From: Bacillota bacterium
GTDB lineage: Bacteria; Bacillota; Clostridia; Christensenellales; DTU072
Direction: 5' to 3'
Assembly (NCBI GenBank): GCA_023394875.1
Contig: JAEXAB010000002.1
Location: forward strand, 142,902-206,901
DNA: 64,000 bases
The notes under the pieces were generated by a model, which saw only the letters and a list, made by a program, of their open reading frames with translations, ran no database searches and was not told the DNA's origin. The position numbers were made by a program, and so were the translations under genes. This document shows, piece after piece, positions 63,142 through 64,000 of this stretch (positions within the stretch are counted from its first letter, which is position 1; the number at the start of each line of letters is the position of its first letter).

Positions 63142-63342
63142 CTAATTAAAATCAAAAAAATCATCGTAGCTAATTTCGAAGAGCATAACAAGTTTTCTTA
63201 TACTCTCAATATTTGGCTCCGTTCTTCCCTGCTCCCAATTAGCGTAACAGCTTTCCACAACTCCCAAGTGTTTCGCAACAGTTTTTTGTGTCATTCCGGT
63301 TGTTTTTCTTAATTCTTTTAAGTGCGCAGAAAATTTATTCAT
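63142..63342 (-). CDS. Small XRE-family HTH protein
   Basis: 66 residues, a single HTH_3 domain: TTGMTQKTVAKHLGVVESCYANWEQGR, ending YDDFFDFN. A Cro-like repressor. It is divergent from the Cys-rich gene at 63410, and the gap holds a perfect 12-bp inverted repeat likely to be its operator. Confidence 0.75.
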   Translation of the reverse strand: MNKFSAHLKELRKTTGMTQKTVAKHLGVVESCYANWEQGRTEPNIESIRKLVMLFEISYDDFFDFN

Positions 63343-63359
63343 AATTTTAGTTTACTTCA

Positions 63360-63398
63360 ACTAGATAAAATATGTTGCAATTAGACATTTTATCTAGT
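63360..63398. promoter_or_regulatory. Perfect 12-bp inverted repeat operator
   Basis: ACTAGATAAAAT (63360-63371) and ATTTTATCTAGT (63387-63398) are exact inverted copies 15 bases apart. The -35 TTGCAA lies between the arms and the second arm ends on the -10 of the right-hand gene. Confidence 0.65.
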
Positions 63399-63403
63399 AA
63401 AAT
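63375..63403 (+). promoter_or_regulatory. Promoter of the Cys-rich gene, leaderless
   Basis: TTGCAA (63375-63380), 17 bases, TAAAAT (63398-63403), six bases to ATG; no Shine-Dalgarno. Confidence 0.55.
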
Positions 63404-63409
63404 AATTTT

Positions 63410-63601
63410 ATGAATAACATTACTAATAAAAATAACTGTGATTTTAATTTATGTATATTTGAAAAGAATGGAAAATGTAGCTTTGATACTTTTTCTATTA
63501 ATGAATACGGAATGTGCAGCAACTGCATTTTGATAGATGTTGACATTGATATTCTTAAAGATATGAAAACTAAGCTTGTTAAACAATATAATAATTATTA
63601 A
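63410..63601 (+). CDS. Small Cys-containing protein, unknown
   Basis: 63 residues with cysteines in CDFNLC, KCSF and MCSNC, a possible small metal-binding fold, followed by a helical end (ILKDMKTKLVKQYNNY). No known family. It has a TTGCAA-17-TAAAAT promoter with only six bases between -10 and ATG and no ribosome site. Controlled probably by the divergent HTH protein. Short length keeps confidence moderate. Confidence 0.5.
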   Translation: MNNITNKNNCDFNLCIFEKNGKCSFDTFSINEYGMCSNCILIDVDIDILKDMKTKLVKQYNNY

Positions 63602-63646
63602 TTATGAATATATACACCCTTCCCGTCTTGTAGGCTCGGCACTGCA

Positions 63647-63662
63647 TTTCTTTGGTTCAAAT
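63647..63662 (+). repeat. 16-base direct repeat, copy 1
   Basis: Identical to 63764-63779; contains GGTTCAAAT, which looks like a tRNA T-loop. Confidence 0.55.
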
Positions 63663-63763
63663 GGAAATTGAAAAAGCCAAACAAATCGTTTGATGAAAAT
63701 AAGTGCGCGGACGTACCAAGTAGATTCTTCTTTTTAAGAAACTTACCGCAGTACGTCGCATAG

Positions 63764-63779
63764 TTTCTTTGGTTCAAAT
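63764..63779 (+). repeat. 16-base direct repeat, copy 2
   Basis: Identical to 63647-63662, 117 bases downstream. The stretch between has no convincing gene. Confidence 0.55.
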
Positions 63780-63802
63780 CGGGCGGGGGGAAGAGAGACC
63801 AG

Positions 63803-63834
63803 ACAAAAAAGACCATCTCATGATGGTCCTTTTG
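63803..63834. terminator. Two-way terminator GACCATC/GATGGTC
   Basis: Perfect 7-bp stem with TCAT loop; six T follow on the minus strand and CTTTTG on the plus strand. On the minus strand it follows the tRNA-like 3' end directly. Confidence 0.7.
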
Positions 63835-63838
63835 TTTG

Positions 63839-63866
63839 TGGCTCCCCCTGTCCGATTTGAACGGAC
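63839..63866 (-). other. tRNA-like 3' end (T-arm and CCA), body not found
   Basis: On the minus strand a perfect T-arm GTCCG-TTCAAAT-CGGAC is followed by AGGGGGA, G and CCA. The matching 5' acceptor half TCCCCCT is not found up to the right edge, and upstream sequence does not fold into an anticodon arm. It may be an attachment-site remnant of a tRNA gene or part of a broken tRNA. Confidence 0.4.
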
Positions 63867-63877
63867 GTCCCTGCGTC

Positions 63878-63974
63878 GAGCATAGCTCTCCCCGACAGTC
63901 GCTTTCGGAAGCATACTATGCTTCCTCTTAATTACTCTGTAATTACCGCTCCGTCCCTAGCGGTTAACAGCCGC
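63878..63974. repeat. Cluster of short palindromes near right edge
   Basis: Successive hairpins: GAGCATAGCTC (63878-63888), a 9-bp-arm palindrome GGAAGCATA/TATGCTTCC (63907-63925), TAATTAC/GTAATTA (63929-63945) and GCGG/CCGC (63960-63974). No gene is visible here to the end of the window. Confidence 0.55.
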
Positions 63975-64000
63975 CATTCGAAGTTAGTTTATCGCTTTGA

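Noticed and set aside
63598..63816. Minus-strand frame with repeated LNQRN
   Set aside because: It is produced by the two 16-base T-loop-like repeats and overlaps the terminator stem; no ribosome site or family.
1..64000. CRISPR arrays or insertion sequences
   Set aside because: No regularly spaced repeats and no transposase frame were seen anywhere in the window.

Overview
The window looks like chromosome of a low-GC, Gram-positive-type anaerobe, most likely an uncultured gut Clostridia/Bacilli relative. This is inferred from the TIGR03960 radical-SAM/DUF2344/RNase G gene order, the single-chain glycyl-tRNA synthetase, SigA-type promoters, the groES-groEL pair, and very large lipoprotein or secreted proteins with BspA-type leucine-rich repeats and InlB-type repeats. 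No species can be named from the sequence alone.

Layout. 1-6027 (-) is the N-terminal two thousand residues of a giant secreted repeat protein that runs off the left edge. 6322-14736 (-) is a compact, intact podovirus-like structural cassette: terminase, portal, scaffold, capsid, adaptor, nozzle-like propeller, small proteins and holin. It has its own -10 element and terminator but no integrase, replication genes, small terminase, tail fibre or lysin. 14822-27835 is a surface-polysaccharide locus: phosphoglycosyl transferase, Wzy-like polymerase, Wzm/Wzt ABC exporter, two GlfT2-like galactofuranosyltransferases, UDP-galactopyranose mutase, two further glycosyltransferases, and a fusion of FrhB-like iron-sulfur, pyruvyl-transferase and ILEI-like domains. 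Together they point to an exported galactofuranose-containing glycan. 27897-34341 holds a DUF819 transporter, a GNAT-like protein, a FliB-like methylase, a deacetylase-like protein, glyS and an orphan antitoxin-like regulator. 34351-40170 is an MDR-family dehydrogenase and a 1606-residue LRR lipoprotein. 40270-42550 has a candidate structured RNA and the ttcA-like/tcdA tRNA-modification pair.

42662-49553 is an accessory island beside tRNA-Ser(GGA). It contains a duplicated tRNA 3' end, a decayed serine recombinase, a Cys-rich protein, a four-gene restriction-modification-like operon (double-HTH regulator, small protein, N6-adenine methylase, PD-(D/E)XK nuclease), a second paralogous double-HTH regulator, and two broken small genes. 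49642-63342 is mostly housekeeping (nadE, groES-groEL, RNase G, radical SAM, ROK kinase, Gfo/Idh oxidoreductase, YjbQ) plus a second LRR lipoprotein. The right edge holds an HTH/Cys-rich divergent pair with a perfect operator-like inverted repeat, and a tRNA-like 3' end with several hairpins.

The most unusual general feature is that at least eight genes have a -10 hexamer only 6-10 bases before the start codon and no ribosome binding site. They would make leaderless mRNAs, alongside other genes with strong Shine-Dalgarno sequences. The best candidate for an undescribed system is the self-contained capsid cassette. The restriction-modification-like operon bracketed by paired double-HTH regulators is second.
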